Of a DNA stretch of 64,000 bases, positions 44,892 to 53,785 are shown piece by piece. Below the pieces are notes generated by a model. That model worked only from the letters and a program-made list of their open reading frames with translations, was not told the DNA's origin and did not search any database. Both the position numbers and the translations under genes were made by a program. This DNA comes from Roseateles_E sp005503085 (GTDB lineage: Bacteria > Pseudomonadota > Gammaproteobacteria > Burkholderiales > Burkholderiaceae_C). The first letter of the stretch is position 1; every line of letters starts with the position of its first letter. The stretch covers positions 10,099 through 74,098 of the forward strand of contig NZ_JAQOWX010000013.1 in NCBI RefSeq assembly GCF_028462495.1. The letters are read 5' to 3'.

Positions 44892-45455
44892 TCAGGCCTT
44901 GCGCGGCTTGCGCATCGAGACCAGGGCCTCGACCCGCTTGAGCAGCTCGCGGTCGTTCCAGGGCTTCTTGAACAGACCGTAGATCCCCTGCACATCGTGC
45001 ACCCGGGTGTGCAGCTCGTCGTGGCCGGTGATCGCGATGATGGGCAGATCCTCAGTCTCCAGACTGCCCTGCACATCGGCGATCAGCTCAAAGCCGTCCT
45101 TGTTGGGCATTTCCAGGTCGGTGACCATCACATTGAAATGCTGCTGGGCCAGTTGCTCCAGCGCGTCGACGCCGTCCTTGGCCAGGGTGACGCGGTAGCC
45201 GGCGCTCTCGAACAGCTTGCCCAGCTTGGCGCGCGCCACCGCCGAGTCGTCGACCAGCAGCAGCGAGGCCGGCTGGCCCTGCTCGGCCAAGGTCATCGGC
45301 TGGGTCGGCGGCAGCATCGTGCTTGGGGCCGCCCGGGTGTTGTCCAGATCGTCGCCACGGCGGCGGCTGATGACCAGCACCACAATGGCCAGCGGCACCG
45401 CGATCAACAGCGGCAGCAGATAGGGACCGAGCAATTCCGGGACTTCAAAAGGCAT
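44892..45455 (-). CDS. Membrane-tethered receiver-only response regulator
   Basis: Protein of 187 aa. An N-terminal transmembrane helix (LLPLLIAVPLAIVVLVISRRR) is joined through a Pro/Thr-rich linker to a CheY-like receiver domain with phospho-acceptor Asp in VMVTDLEMP, conserved DDSAVAR acidic pocket and Lys in LFKKPW. There is no output domain. AGGAG precedes the ATG at 45455; an upstream in-frame start is weaker. A cognate kinase is not in the window. Confidence 0.85.
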   Translation of the reverse strand: MPFEVPELLGPYLLPLLIAVPLAIVVLVISRRRGDDLDNTRAAPSTMLPPTQPMTLAEQGQPASLLLVDDSAVARAKLGKLFESAGYRVTLAKDGVDALEQLAQQHFNVMVTDLEMPNKDGFELIADVQGSLETEDLPIIAITGHDELHTRVHDVQGIYGLFKKPWNDRELLKRVEALVSMRKPRKA

Positions 45456-45542
45456 GACGGGGTTCTCCTGAGCTCGGCCAGCCCTCCACGGCCCGCTGAG
45501 GCCACTCATTCTCCCACTGTCGGATCCGATTCAAGCAATAGA

Positions 45543-45565
45543 AAAGGCGACACAAGGTCGCCTTT
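45543..45565 (-). terminator. Rho-independent terminator of the DUF4148 gene
   Basis: Minus strand: AAAGGCGAC / GTCGCCTTT stem with a 5-nt loop, ending in TTTTC, downstream of the DUF4148 stop. Confidence 0.75.
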
Positions 45566-45626
45566 GTCGTGATGCTGACGCAATCAGCCGAGCCTGCGGC
45601 GACCCGGCCTGTGCATCCGCTCGCGC

Positions 45627-46007
45627 TTACTGCGCGCTGCGCGGCTGGCCGGCGAGCGTCTGCGGCAGCGGACGGATCTGCGGGCCGTAGGCAAAGTCGG
45701 CATGCTCGCTGTTCAGCAAGGCCAGCTCACCGCTGGCGCGCGCTTGCTGCAGCTCGGCCAGCACCTCGGCGCGGCTCTTGGTCGACACGGTCGAGATCTG
45801 CGGTGCATAGGACTCGCTGTTGAGGCGGTCCAGCGCGCCGCGGGCTTTCTGCAGCTCGGCCAGCACGGCGGCGCGGGTCTGTGGCGCCGCGGCGCTCACG
45901 CTCACATCGCTGTCGCGACCCAGTTCGTTGAAGGCCCCGCCTCGGGCCATCGCGGCACCGGTGGTCGACAGCAGGGCAAGGGCGATGACGGCGGTCAGCT
46001 TGTTCAT
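45627..46007 (-). CDS. DUF4148 periplasmic protein
   Basis: Exported protein of 126 aa. A Sec signal (MNKLTAVIALALLSTTGAAMA) is followed by two copies of the DUF4148 repeat (RAAVLAELQKARGAL and RAEVLAELQQARASGELALL). The family is frequent in Burkholderiales and is often next to or regulated by two-component systems; function unknown. GGAACT-type RBS lies upstream of the ATG at 46007, which is preferred over a longer frame. Confidence 0.88.
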   Translation of the reverse strand: MNKLTAVIALALLSTTGAAMARGGAFNELGRDSDVSVSAAAPQTRAAVLAELQKARGALDRLNSESYAPQISTVSTKSRAEVLAELQQARASGELALLNSEHADFAYGPQIRPLPQTLAGQPRSAQ

Positions 46008-46191
46008 GATCGATAGTTCCTTTTCAGCTTGCGGTTGGATTGGGTTTGAGGCTCTGGAGCCAGCGATCCTTGTTGTCGGTATCGCCGTGTCCATGGATCG
46101 AACTTTGAACCTCGGGCCGCTGAAGAAAAACCGGCAGCGCCGCAACTGAGCATTCAGGATTTCACAAGAATGCCGATGCGACGCCCATGAA

Positions 46192-46215
46192 AAAGCCGGC
46201 CCGCAGGCCGGCTTT
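46192..46215 (-). terminator. Rho-independent terminator of aqpZ
   Basis: Minus strand: AAAGCCGGCC / GGCCGGCTTT 10-bp stem with a 4-nt loop, followed by TTTTTC, 34 bp after the aqpZ stop. The rest of 46008-46189 carries the promoter region of the DUF4148 gene and nothing else I can assign. Confidence 0.88.
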
Positions 46216-46248
46216 CGTCATAAAAGGGTCAGGTCTTGCCGCGAGCGA

Positions 46249-46941
46249 TCAGGACTTGGCGCCGACCACGCGGTAGGCGGCCGCACCCAGCAGCGCGCCG
46301 ACGATGGGGGCCAGCCAGAACAGCCACAGCTGCTGCACCGCCCAGCCGCCGACATAGATCGCCACGCCGGTGCTGCGCGCCGGGTTGACCGAGGTGTTGG
46401 TGACCGGAATGCTGATCAGGTGGATCAGGGTCAGGGCCAGGCCGATCGCGATCGGCGCAAAGCCGGCCGGCGCGCGGCCGTCGGTGGCACCCAGGATGAT
46501 GATCAAGAAGAAGGCCGTCAGCACCACCTCGGTGATCAGCGCCGCCTGCATCGAGTAGCCGCCGGGCGAATGCTCGCCGAAGCCGTTCGACGCGAAACCG
46601 GCCGACACATCAAAGCCGGCCTTGCCGCTGGCGATCAGATAGAGCACGCCGCCGGCCGCCAGACCGCCCAGCACCTGGGCAATGATGTAGGGCAGCAGCT
46701 GCGAGGCCGGGAAGCGGCCGCCGGCCCACAGGCCCACCGAGACGGCCGGGTTGAAATGCCCGCCCGAGATATGGCCCACCGCATAAGCCATCGTCAGCAC
46801 CGTCAGGCCGAAGGCCAGCGACACGCCGACAAAGCCGATGCCCAGGCCCGGAAACGCAGCCGCCAGCACCGCGCTGCCGCAGCCACCCAGCACCAACCAG
46901 AACGTGCCCAGGAATTCGGCACCATATTGCTTTGTTGTCAT
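46249..46941 (-). CDS. aqpZ: Aquaporin Z
   Basis: Inner-membrane water channel of 230 aa with six transmembrane helices and both Asn-Pro-Ala boxes: GGHFNPAVSVG and NTSVNPARSTG. The selectivity-filter Arg follows the second NPA. Closest to AqpZ rather than GlpF, so it is a water channel and not the glycerol facilitator of the glp regulon. Start ATG at 46941 with GGAAG upstream. Monocistronic with its own terminator. Confidence 0.94.
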   Translation of the reverse strand: MTTKQYGAEFLGTFWLVLGGCGSAVLAAAFPGLGIGFVGVSLAFGLTVLTMAYAVGHISGGHFNPAVSVGLWAGGRFPASQLLPYIIAQVLGGLAAGGVLYLIASGKAGFDVSAGFASNGFGEHSPGGYSMQAALITEVVLTAFFLIIILGATDGRAPAGFAPIAIGLALTLIHLISIPVTNTSVNPARSTGVAIYVGGWAVQQLWLFWLAPIVGALLGAAAYRVVGAKS

Positions 46942-47076
46942 CGTTTCTTCCTCCACCAAAGGGTTCAACACGCCGGCCAGTCCAAGTTGCCGCCGGCGGC
47001 TGCGCCGCATCATGATGCAAGCCTCGTGACAAGGCAATCTCGGAATGTCCCCTGGGCAGGGGCCAGGTCTTGCTGG

Positions 47077-47628
47077 TCAGCGATCCGATCCGGCCACCAG
47101 CGAGAACACCGAGGCCGGCACCGACACGCCGCGGATGTTCAGGCGCTGGCGGGCCACGCATTCCAGCAGCGCGCCGGACTTGCGGGCCACCGCCTCGCTG
47201 GGCCGGTTGCCCTCGGCGACGATGATTTCGACACGCCGCAGGCCCAGCACGCCGAAAGCATGGGCCGCTAGCGCCTGGACGCAGCGGCCGGCGACCCCCT
47301 GCCCTTGCCGCGACTGGCGCACCCAGTAGCCCAGATTGCAGTAGAGATGCTGGTGGTTGATCAGATTCAGGCCGGTGCCACCGATGAAGGCGCCGGTCTC
47401 GCGGTCGAAGATGCCGAACTCATGGGCCGTGCCCGCCGCCGCGCCGGCCCGGCAGGCGGCGAACCAGTCGAGCGCGTCCTGCTCGCTGTAGACCTCGCTG
47501 CACCAGGGCATCCAGCGCCCCACCGTCGCGACCGACTCGCGCGCAGCGGCCGCGAAGGCCGACGCATCGCCATCGTCGAAGGGGCGCAGCAGCAGCCGGT
47601 CGCCGGCCGGCAGCGGTGCCGAAGGCAA
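47077..47628 (-). CDS. GNAT-family N-acetyltransferase (RimJ/RimL type)
   Basis: Protein of 183 aa. N-terminal RLLLRPFDDGDASAFAAAARES and the acetyl-CoA segment YWVRQSRQGQGVAGRCVQAL match the RimJ/RimL ribosomal-protein acetyltransferase family. Starts 2 bp after the ClpP stop, so it is downstream in the same transcript. Substrate unknown. Confidence 0.88.
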   Translation of the reverse strand: MPSAPLPAGDRLLLRPFDDGDASAFAAAARESVATVGRWMPWCSEVYSEQDALDWFAACRAGAAAGTAHEFGIFDRETGAFIGGTGLNLINHQHLYCNLGYWVRQSRQGQGVAGRCVQALAAHAFGVLGLRRVEIIVAEGNRPSEAVARKSGALLECVARQRLNIRGVSVPASVFSLVAGSDR

Positions 47629-47630
47629 GA

Positions 47631-48230
47631 TCAGCCCAGCTCTTGCTGGCGCTCGATGATGCGCGAGACGATGCCGTAGTCGATCGCTTCGGCGGCGCTC
47701 ATCCAGTGGTCGCGTTCCATATCGGTCTGCACGCGCTCGAGTTTCTGGCCGGTCTGCTTGGCGATGACCTGGGCGATGCGTTCGCGGGTGCGCAGGATCT
47801 CGCGCGCCTGGATCGCGATGTCCGAGGCCTGGCCGCCGGCGCCGCCGGCCGGCTGGTGGATCATGAAGCGGGTGTTGGGCAGGCAGACGCGGCGCTCCTT
47901 GGGCGGCGCCAGGAAGATATGGGCGCCGGCGCTGGCCACCCAGCCGGTGCCCACCGTGGTGACCGGGGCACGCACGAAATTGATCATGTCGTGGATCGCG
48001 TCGCCCGATTCCACATGACCGCCCGGCGAGGAGATCAGCAAGGTGATCGGCGCATCGGACTCGGCCGCCAGCGCCAGCAGGCGGCGGCAGGTCGCATGGG
48101 CAACCGTGTCGCTGATCTCGCCGAACAGCAGCACGAAGCGCGACTTGAAGGACAGCTGCTCCTCCAGGCGGTCGGGGCGATCGCCGGCGCTGGGCGCGGA
48201 TTCGGCGGCAAGGGTGTGGGCGTGATTCAT
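47631..48230 (-). CDS. ClpP-family ATP-dependent protease subunit (second ClpP type)
   Basis: Protein of 199 aa with the Clp protease catalytic triad: Ser100 in GWVASAGAH, His125 in RFMIHQPAGG, and Asp174 in ERDHWMSAAEAI. The N-terminus is longer and more variable than housekeeping ClpP, as seen in alternative ClpP paralogues. It needs a ClpX/ClpA partner, not in this window. Chosen start ATG at 48230; the longer frame is non-coding. Cotranscribed with the downstream GNAT gene. Confidence 0.88.
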   Translation of the reverse strand: MNHAHTLAAESAPSAGDRPDRLEEQLSFKSRFVLLFGEISDTVAHATCRRLLALAAESDAPITLLISSPGGHVESGDAIHDMINFVRAPVTTVGTGWVASAGAHIFLAPPKERRVCLPNTRFMIHQPAGGAGGQASDIAIQAREILRTRERIAQVIAKQTGQKLERVQTDMERDHWMSAAEAIDYGIVSRIIERQQELG

Positions 48231-48300
48231 GGCGAAAGTCTCCGGAACATGGATGTCTGGTGGTGATTGTGGCGCATGCGTCGGCAGCGCCAGATCGGGT

Positions 48301-48711
48301 TCAGCTGGCCGGCTTGATCGCCGTGGCCTGCGACCACACGACCTGCCACTGACCCTGGGTATTGCGCTCGTAAGTGTCGATATGCCAGCAACGAAACGGC
48401 GCGCTGCCATCGAAGGCCAGCGTGGCCTGATAGCGTATCGCCGCGCTGTCCTGGCCGCTGACGCGCACCGCCATCTCGGCATCCGGCTCCCAGCGCAGAT
48501 AGCGCAGCGTGCCCTGCGCTATCTTGCCCAGGTATTGATCGCGGCTGAAGGCCACGCCACCCGGTGTGATCAGCTGGAAGTCGTCGGCATGGAGCGGGCC
48601 TGCGGTCGCCATGTCGGCGGCCACCAGCGCGCGCAGGCGGCTGCGTTCGAGGCTGCGGATATGCTCGGCCAGCGCGATGCCAGCGCTGCTGTTCTGCTGT
48701 GCTTCACTCAT
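48301..48711 (-). CDS. NTF2-like/DUF4440 protein
   Basis: Small protein of 136 aa with an NTF2-like cone fold (LERSRLRALVAADMATAGPLHADDFQLITPGG, YLGKIAQGTLRYL). Could be an enzyme or a scaffold; no catalytic residues stand out. Start overlaps the GNAT gene stop by 4 bp (ATGA), so the two are coupled. Confidence 0.78.
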   Translation of the reverse strand: MSEAQQNSSAGIALAEHIRSLERSRLRALVAADMATAGPLHADDFQLITPGGVAFSRDQYLGKIAQGTLRYLRWEPDAEMAVRVSGQDSAAIRYQATLAFDGSAPFRCWHIDTYERNTQGQWQVVWSQATAIKPAS

Positions 48712-49289
48712 CGCCCCAGATCCTTACCGACCCACACGCTGCCGTCGCCGTCATCGCGCAGCTGCTCGAAGCCGGCCGCCAGGTACAACTTCAGCGGTCC
48801 GAAATGGTTGTCGGCGGCGCTGGCCAGGTCGGTGCGCGGATTGGCCTCAACGCGGGCCATGCCCTGCTCCCGCAAGCCATCACAGGCAGCGTCCAGCAGA
48901 GCTTTCGCAATGCCCTGGCCACGCTGACTGGGGGCCACCAGGAAGCACACGATCGTGCCGGTGCGGGCCAGCTCCTCGGGCGGGGACTGCAACGGCGGTT
49001 CGTCGTCCAGCGCATGCAGCAGCGGGCGTGGCGCCGCATTGCACCAGCCGACCACGCGGCCCTCGCGATAGGCCAGATAGCCCTGCATCCGCCCGGTCGC
49101 TATGCGCCGCGCAGCGCAATCGCGGTTCTCGCCGGCCGTCCGTGCCTTCCAGTTGACGACCCGGTGGTCCTCGTAAAAGCACTGGCAGTAGCAAAAAGCC
49201 CAGCGCGGGTTGTCGCTAAAGGCCTCGCCATCGAAAAAAGCCATGAAGTCGGCCTGGCGGTCAGGGGAGAGCGGGTGGATCTCGATCAT
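48708..49289 (-). CDS. GNAT-family N-acetyltransferase
   Basis: Protein of 193 aa. The acetyl-CoA motif is FLVAPSQRGQGIAKALLDAAC, with the C-terminal NHFGPLKLYLAAGFE. The N-terminal part has an unusual Cys-rich patch (WAFCYCQCFYED). ATG at 49289 is preceded by GGAG seven bases upstream; longer options lack one. Cotranscribed with the NTF2-like gene. Substrate unknown. Confidence 0.85.
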   Translation of the reverse strand: MIEIHPLSPDRQADFMAFFDGEAFSDNPRWAFCYCQCFYEDHRVVNWKARTAGENRDCAARRIATGRMQGYLAYREGRVVGWCNAAPRPLLHALDDEPPLQSPPEELARTGTIVCFLVAPSQRGQGIAKALLDAACDGLREQGMARVEANPRTDLASAADNHFGPLKLYLAAGFEQLRDDGDGSVWVGKDLGR

Positions 49290-49388
49290 TGAAGACTCCA
49301 TTCTGAATTCGGTAGCGCGCTCAGCGCTCGCCCGCTGCACCGCAAGCAGGCACAGCTGCATCGCCGGGTTCTGTTCCGCCATCAAGAC

Positions 49389-50120
49389 TCATATCTGCAC
49401 ATGCGCCGTCGACCCGCCATCGACATACCAGTTCGCCCCCGCGACAAAGCTGGCCGCCGGGCTCGAGACAAAAGCCACGACACGGGCGATCTCCTCGGGC
49501 GTGGCCAGGCGCTGTAGCGGGTTGCGCTGCACGACCTTGGCGAATTGATCCGGCTCCTCGCGCCGCACCCGGTCCCAGAAACCATCGACCACCAGGGTAT
49601 CGCCGGGCGACACGGTATTGACGCGCACGCCGGGCAGCAACCGGGCCGACAGCGACTTCATGTAGTGAGCCAGCGCCGCCTTGGCCGCGCCATAGGCCGC
49701 CGAGTTGGGCGCCGCCAGCGAGCCGGCCTTGGAGCCGATATAGGTGATGGCCGCTTGCGGCGAGCGCTGCAGCCAGGGCACGGCGGCCTCGGTGGCCTCC
49801 ACCGTGGCGCGGATATCGCTGCGTATCGCCTGCTCCCAGTCGCCGCTGAGCGCGCTGACATTGGGCACAAAGATGTCAAAGCCGCCCAGCGAGCCCAGCC
49901 AGTCGCGCAGTGCTGGCGTGTCAGTGACATCGAGCGCGCGGGCGCTGACCCGACCGGGCAGACACTCCAGCGCTCGCAGCGCGGCCTCGATGCGGCCCGG
50001 ATCACGCGCGCAAAACATCACCTCGCAGCCCTCGGCGGCCAAGGTGCGCACGATGGCCGCGCCTATGCCCGAGGAGCCGCCGGTGACCACGGCCCGCAGG
50101 CCTTTGAGTTGCAGATCCAT
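49389..50120 (-). CDS. Short-chain dehydrogenase/reductase
   Basis: SDR of 243 aa. NAD(P) motif VTGGSSGIGAAIVRTLA, the NNAG-equivalent VPNVSALSGD (degenerate), catalytic Tyr-Lys in YGAAKAALAHYM and PGDTLV cofactor loop. Final VDGGSTAHVQI is the usual C-terminus. The altered NNAG segment is a deviation. Substrate unknown. Precedes the GNAT gene by 99 bp. Confidence 0.9.
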   Translation of the reverse strand: MDLQLKGLRAVVTGGSSGIGAAIVRTLAAEGCEVMFCARDPGRIEAALRALECLPGRVSARALDVTDTPALRDWLGSLGGFDIFVPNVSALSGDWEQAIRSDIRATVEATEAAVPWLQRSPQAAITYIGSKAGSLAAPNSAAYGAAKAALAHYMKSLSARLLPGVRVNTVSPGDTLVVDGFWDRVRREEPDQFAKVVQRNPLQRLATPEEIARVVAFVSSPAASFVAGANWYVDGGSTAHVQI

Positions 50121-50144
50121 CGTCTTAAATCTCGTCGAGACCCC

Positions 50145-50567
50145 TCACCGGTAATTGGTCCGCCGCACTAACCGAGCTCCGCCCCAGAACAGCGCGACCG
50201 CGACCACGAGCAGGGGCAGCGCTGCCAGAGTCGGCCCGCCCGCCAGCCACAGCAGATTCTGCAGCTCGCAGATCAGGCTGCTCCGCCCCCGACACGCCCT
50301 CGGCCACTCGGTCACGCCGAAGGCGGTCTGCCAGGCAGCAAAGCCCACCCCGAGCCCGAACACGAGGCCACTCAGTCCCAGCGCCCGGTTTGGACGCTCG
50401 AAATCGACCCAGGGCAGCGCGGCCATGACAAGCAAGATCGAAGACAGCCCCCACACGCTCGGATCCGCCAAGGCCTGCGGCGCAGCAACGATGAAGGCGA
50501 GCAGGGCCGCCAACAGCGACAGGGACAACAGGAGCTTGAAGCCCGGCCAAATGTACTTCACGAACAT
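50145..50567 (-). CDS. Hypothetical membrane protein
   Basis: Predicted protein of 140 aa with three to four hydrophobic segments (FKLLLSLSLLAALLAFIVA, LSSILLVMAALP, AALPLLVVAVALFWGGARLV). No family recognised. Start ATG at 50567 is uncertain because no RBS is clear. Sits 24 bp upstream of the SDR gene and 11 bp after another small membrane gene. Confidence 0.55.
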   Translation of the reverse strand: MFVKYIWPGFKLLLSLSLLAALLAFIVAAPQALADPSVWGLSSILLVMAALPWVDFERPNRALGLSGLVFGLGVGFAAWQTAFGVTEWPRACRGRSSLICELQNLLWLAGGPTLAALPLLVVAVALFWGGARLVRRTNYR

Positions 50568-50578
50568 GGCGCGCGCAT

Positions 50579-50791
50579 TCAGGAGTAAAGCAGCGCCAGC
50601 ACGAGTCCTGCCGTCGCCCAGGAGATGAACAGTCCCCAGTACGCCAGCTTCATGGCGCCATGTTTCTCCAAGAACTTGCGCAGCCCATGCTCGGCAGGCA
50701 GGCGGCGGCCAATGGCCCAGATCAGGAAGCTGGATGCCGGCAGGAACAGCAGTGCCCACACCAGCTTGGCCAGCAAATGTCCCTCGTTCAA
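50579..50791 (-). CDS. Small hypothetical membrane protein
   Basis: Protein of 70 aa with two hydrophobic segments (LVWALLFLPASSFLIWAIG and YWGLFISWATAGLVLALLY) joined by a basic loop. Start is TTG at 50791 with AGGAG nine bases upstream. Unknown function; the pair with the preceding gene may encode a two-protein membrane unit. Confidence 0.55.
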   Translation of the reverse strand: MNEGHLLAKLVWALLFLPASSFLIWAIGRRLPAEHGLRKFLEKHGAMKLAYWGLFISWATAGLVLALLYS

Positions 50792-50813
50792 TCAAAGCGC
50801 TCCTGCGGCCTCA

Positions 50814-52298
50814 TCAATACCCCGCCCGTCCCCGATTCGCCATTGGCTTGGAACGGCGGATCAGCGGTACGTCGTCAGCATCTGCGTCGGTCTCATCGTC
50901 AGCCAGCGCCTCGGGCGGCTGCGGCCAGTCGCGCTGCGCGGGCCGCATCTGCTCAAAGGCCCGCGCCATTTGCAGCACGCCCAGATCGTCGAAGCGCTGG
51001 CCGATGATCTGCAGGCCGATAGGCAGGCCGGACTTGGTGTAGCCGCAGTTGATGGAAGCGGCCGGCTGCTCGCTCATGTTGTAGGGCAGCGTGAAGGCGA
51101 TGTGCTCGAAGGGGCGCTGCGGGTCGTTGATCGGGCTGGCCCATTCGGCCGGAAAGGCCGGCACCGGGCTGACCGGCGACAGCACATAGTCATAGGGCTG
51201 GCAGGCCGCGACCGCCGCCTCGCGGAAGGCCGCCATCTGGCTGTAGCCGTGGAACAGTTCGGCCGCGCTCAAGCTCCCGCCGGTGGACACCCAGTCGCGG
51301 ATATAGGGCAGGACCAGCACCTGGCGCTCCGGCGGCAGGGCCGAGATGTCCAGCCAGGAGCGCATGCGCCAGAACTTGTCGAGGCCGTCGATCATCGCGC
51401 GCGTGCTGAATGCAGGCAGCGGCTGGACCCGGGCGCCGGCAGCCTCGAAGAGGCGCGCGGCGGCCTCGACGGCGGCGCGGGTCTCGGGCTCGACATCCAG
51501 GCCCCAGCCGGCGTCCAGCATCAGGCCGATGCGCAGGCCTTTGACATCGCGGTCCAGGCTCAGCCAATCGATGTCCTGGGCGGGCAGGCTCATCGTGTCG
51601 CGCCAATCGGGGCGGGACAGCGAAGCCATCATCAGCGCGGCGTCGGTCACCGTGCGCGTCATCGGGCCGGCAACGCGGCCGGCGAACGGCGGCTTGATCG
51701 GGATGCGGCCGAGGCTGGGCTTCAGGGTGAAGATGCCGCACCAGGAGGCCGGCAGGCGCAGCGAACCGCCGATATCGGTGCCCAGATGCAGCGGTCCATA
51801 GCCGGCCGCCGCCGCTGCGGCCGCGCCGGCGCTGGAGCCGCCGGGGTTGCGGTCCAGGTTCCAGGGATTGCGGGTCAGCGGATGAAAGCTCGACAGCCCG
51901 GAGCTGAGCATGCCGTAGTCCGGCATCGTGGTCTTGGCCAGCAGCACGGCGCCGGCCTCGCGCATGCGGGCCGCCGGCGGCGCATCCTCGGTGGCCGGGC
52001 TCAGCACCGTGGCGGCCGTGCCCAGCGGCATCGGCGTGCCGCGCGTCGCGATGTTTTCCTTCAAGGTCAGCGGCACACCGTCCAGCGCCAGCGCCTCGCC
52101 CTTCAACCAGCGCGCCTCGGACGCACGGGCCTGGGCCAGTGCGGCCTCCGGGTCCGGCGCATAGAGCGCGCAGAGCTGCGGCTCCCAGCACCCGATATGG
52201 GCCAGCACCGCTTGCGTGACCTCGACCGGCGAGAAGGCGCGGCGGCGGTAGCCGTCCAGCAGCTCGACGGCGCTGAGCGAGAACAGCGGCGCGCTCAT
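50814..52298 (-). CDS. Amidase-signature-family amidohydrolase
   Basis: Enzyme of 494 aa in the amidase signature family. The Ser-cisSer-Lys triad is present: Lys80 in VPLTLKENIA, the cis-Ser in GGSSAG (153-158), and nucleophile Ser179 in GTDIGGSLRLPA. Start ATG at 52298 overlaps the substrate-binding-protein stop by 4 bp. Last gene of the gntR-dppBCDF-A operon, suggesting it hydrolyses an imported amide or peptide. Substrate unknown. Confidence 0.92.
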   Translation of the reverse strand: MSAPLFSLSAVELLDGYRRRAFSPVEVTQAVLAHIGCWEPQLCALYAPDPEAALAQARASEARWLKGEALALDGVPLTLKENIATRGTPMPLGTAATVLSPATEDAPPAARMREAGAVLLAKTTMPDYGMLSSGLSSFHPLTRNPWNLDRNPGGSSAGAAAAAAAGYGPLHLGTDIGGSLRLPASWCGIFTLKPSLGRIPIKPPFAGRVAGPMTRTVTDAALMMASLSRPDWRDTMSLPAQDIDWLSLDRDVKGLRIGLMLDAGWGLDVEPETRAAVEAAARLFEAAGARVQPLPAFSTRAMIDGLDKFWRMRSWLDISALPPERQVLVLPYIRDWVSTGGSLSAAELFHGYSQMAAFREAAVAACQPYDYVLSPVSPVPAFPAEWASPINDPQRPFEHIAFTLPYNMSEQPAASINCGYTKSGLPIGLQIIGQRFDDLGVLQMARAFEQMRPAQRDWPQPPEALADDETDADADDVPLIRRSKPMANRGRAGY

Positions 52299-53785
52299 TC
52301 CCAGCTCAAAGCCGAGATGTCGTTGACAAAGACCGGCATATCCGTCCACAAGCCCTTGAGCTGACGCTTGGCCACCGTCAGCCAGACCGGCTGGTACAGA
52401 TAGGCGTTGACCGCGTCCTGCGCCAGCAGACGCTGCGCCTCGCCCAGCAGCTTGGCGCGCTCGGCCTCGCGCGGCGTGTTGTTGATGCGCTCCAGCAGCT
52501 TGGCAAACGCCGGGTTCTCATAGCCCCAGTAATAGCCGGGCTTGGCATAGTTGTTCAGATCGAAGGGCTCGACATGACTGATCAGGCTCAGGTCGTACTG
52601 CTTGTTGGTGTAGACACCCGACAACCACTGCGCCCACTCGACGTTCTCTATCTTCGCGACGATGCCCACCTTGGCCAGCTGGGCCGCAACGACCTCGCCA
52701 CCCTGGCGCGCATAAGGCGTGGGCGGCAGCTTCAGGCTCAGCTCCAGCGGCGTCGCCACGCCCGCTTCCTTCAGCAGCGCGCGGGCCTTGTTGGGGTCGA
52801 AGGGGTTGAGGGCTGTCGTGTCCAGATAGCCCAGCGCGCCGGGCACGTAATGGCTGCCGATGGGCACACCGAAGCCATCGGCCGCCGCCTCGATGATGGA
52901 CTTGCGGTCCAGCGCGGCGGCGATCGCGCGGCGCACCCGCACATCGTCCAGCGGTTTTTTCTTGTTGTTGATCGCCAGTATGGTCTTGGCCCGCGAACCG
53001 GCCTTGATGACCTGGAAACGCTTGTCGCTGCTGAACTGGCCCAGGCTGCGCGCTGCGGCCACGCGCGGGAAGGCATCGACATCGCCCGACAGCAGGGCCG
53101 CCACCTGGGCCGCCGAGTCGCTGATGAAGCGGAAGCTGACGCGGCGTATCTTCAGCTGCGGCGCGGCGCGGTAGCCGTCCCAGCGGGTCAGCGTGACGGC
53201 CGAGCCCTTGGCCCAGTTCTCCAGCTTGTAGGGCCCGGTGCCGACCGGCCGGGTGGCATTGCTCTCGGCGCTCTTGGGCTCGACGATGATGGCGGTGGCC
53301 TGGCCGATCAGGAACAGGAAATCCGGCTCTATGGTCTTCAGGCCGATCACCACGGTGTGGGGATCGGGCGTCGCGATGAAGTCCATCGCGGCGAACCGGC
53401 GCTGGTCGTGGTTGACGCTTTTTTCGGCGGCCGCACGCTCGAAGCTGAACGTCACCGCCGCCGCATCGAAGGGCTCGCCGTTCTGGAACTTGACGCCCTT
53501 GCGCAGCTTGAAGGTATAGGTCTTCAGGTCCGGCGAGACCTCCCAGCTCTCTGCCAGCAGCGGGCTGACCTTGCCGTCCGGGCCGATCTTGCTCAGGGTC
53601 TCGAAGATGTTGTACTGGACGATCTCGGCAATCGCCGAGGCCGCGCCGGCGGTCGGGTCCAGGCCCGGCGGCTCCAGCGTCATCGCCAGCACCAGGCTGT
53701 CCTTTCTGGCCTGCGCCTGGACGCCCGCACTCAGCAGCCCCAGTGCGGCCAGACTCGTGGCCAGTATCAATTGCTTCATCAACAT
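52295..53785 (-). CDS. Peptide/opine ABC transporter substrate-binding protein (family 5)
   Basis: Periplasmic protein of 496 aa. Sec signal (MKQLILATSLAALGLLSAGVQA) and family-5 SBP core (LVLAMTLEPPGLDPTAGAAS, YNIFETLSKIGPDGKVSPLLAESWEV, FKLRKGVKFQNGEPFDAAAVTFSFERA). GGAGG lies seven bases upstream of the start at 53785. It binds the oligopeptide-like ligand for the DppBCDF permease and ATPases encoded upstream in the same operon. Confidence 0.92.
   Translation of the reverse strand: MLMKQLILATSLAALGLLSAGVQAQARKDSLVLAMTLEPPGLDPTAGAASAIAEIVQYNIFETLSKIGPDGKVSPLLAESWEVSPDLKTYTFKLRKGVKFQNGEPFDAAAVTFSFERAAAEKSVNHDQRRFAAMDFIATPDPHTVVIGLKTIEPDFLFLIGQATAIIVEPKSAESNATRPVGTGPYKLENWAKGSAVTLTRWDGYRAAPQLKIRRVSFRFISDSAAQVAALLSGDVDAFPRVAAARSLGQFSSDKRFQVIKAGSRAKTILAINNKKKPLDDVRVRRAIAAALDRKSIIEAAADGFGVPIGSHYVPGALGYLDTTALNPFDPNKARALLKEAGVATPLELSLKLPPTPYARQGGEVVAAQLAKVGIVAKIENVEWAQWLSGVYTNKQYDLSLISHVEPFDLNNYAKPGYYWGYENPAFAKLLERINNTPREAERAKLLGEAQRLLAQDAVNAYLYQPVWLTVAKRQLKGLWTDMPVFVNDISALSWE

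Noticed and set aside
46249..46941. Aquaporin as glycerol facilitator of the glp regulon
   Set aside because: Pattern is AqpZ-like, and the gene is 35 kb from the glp locus with its own terminator.
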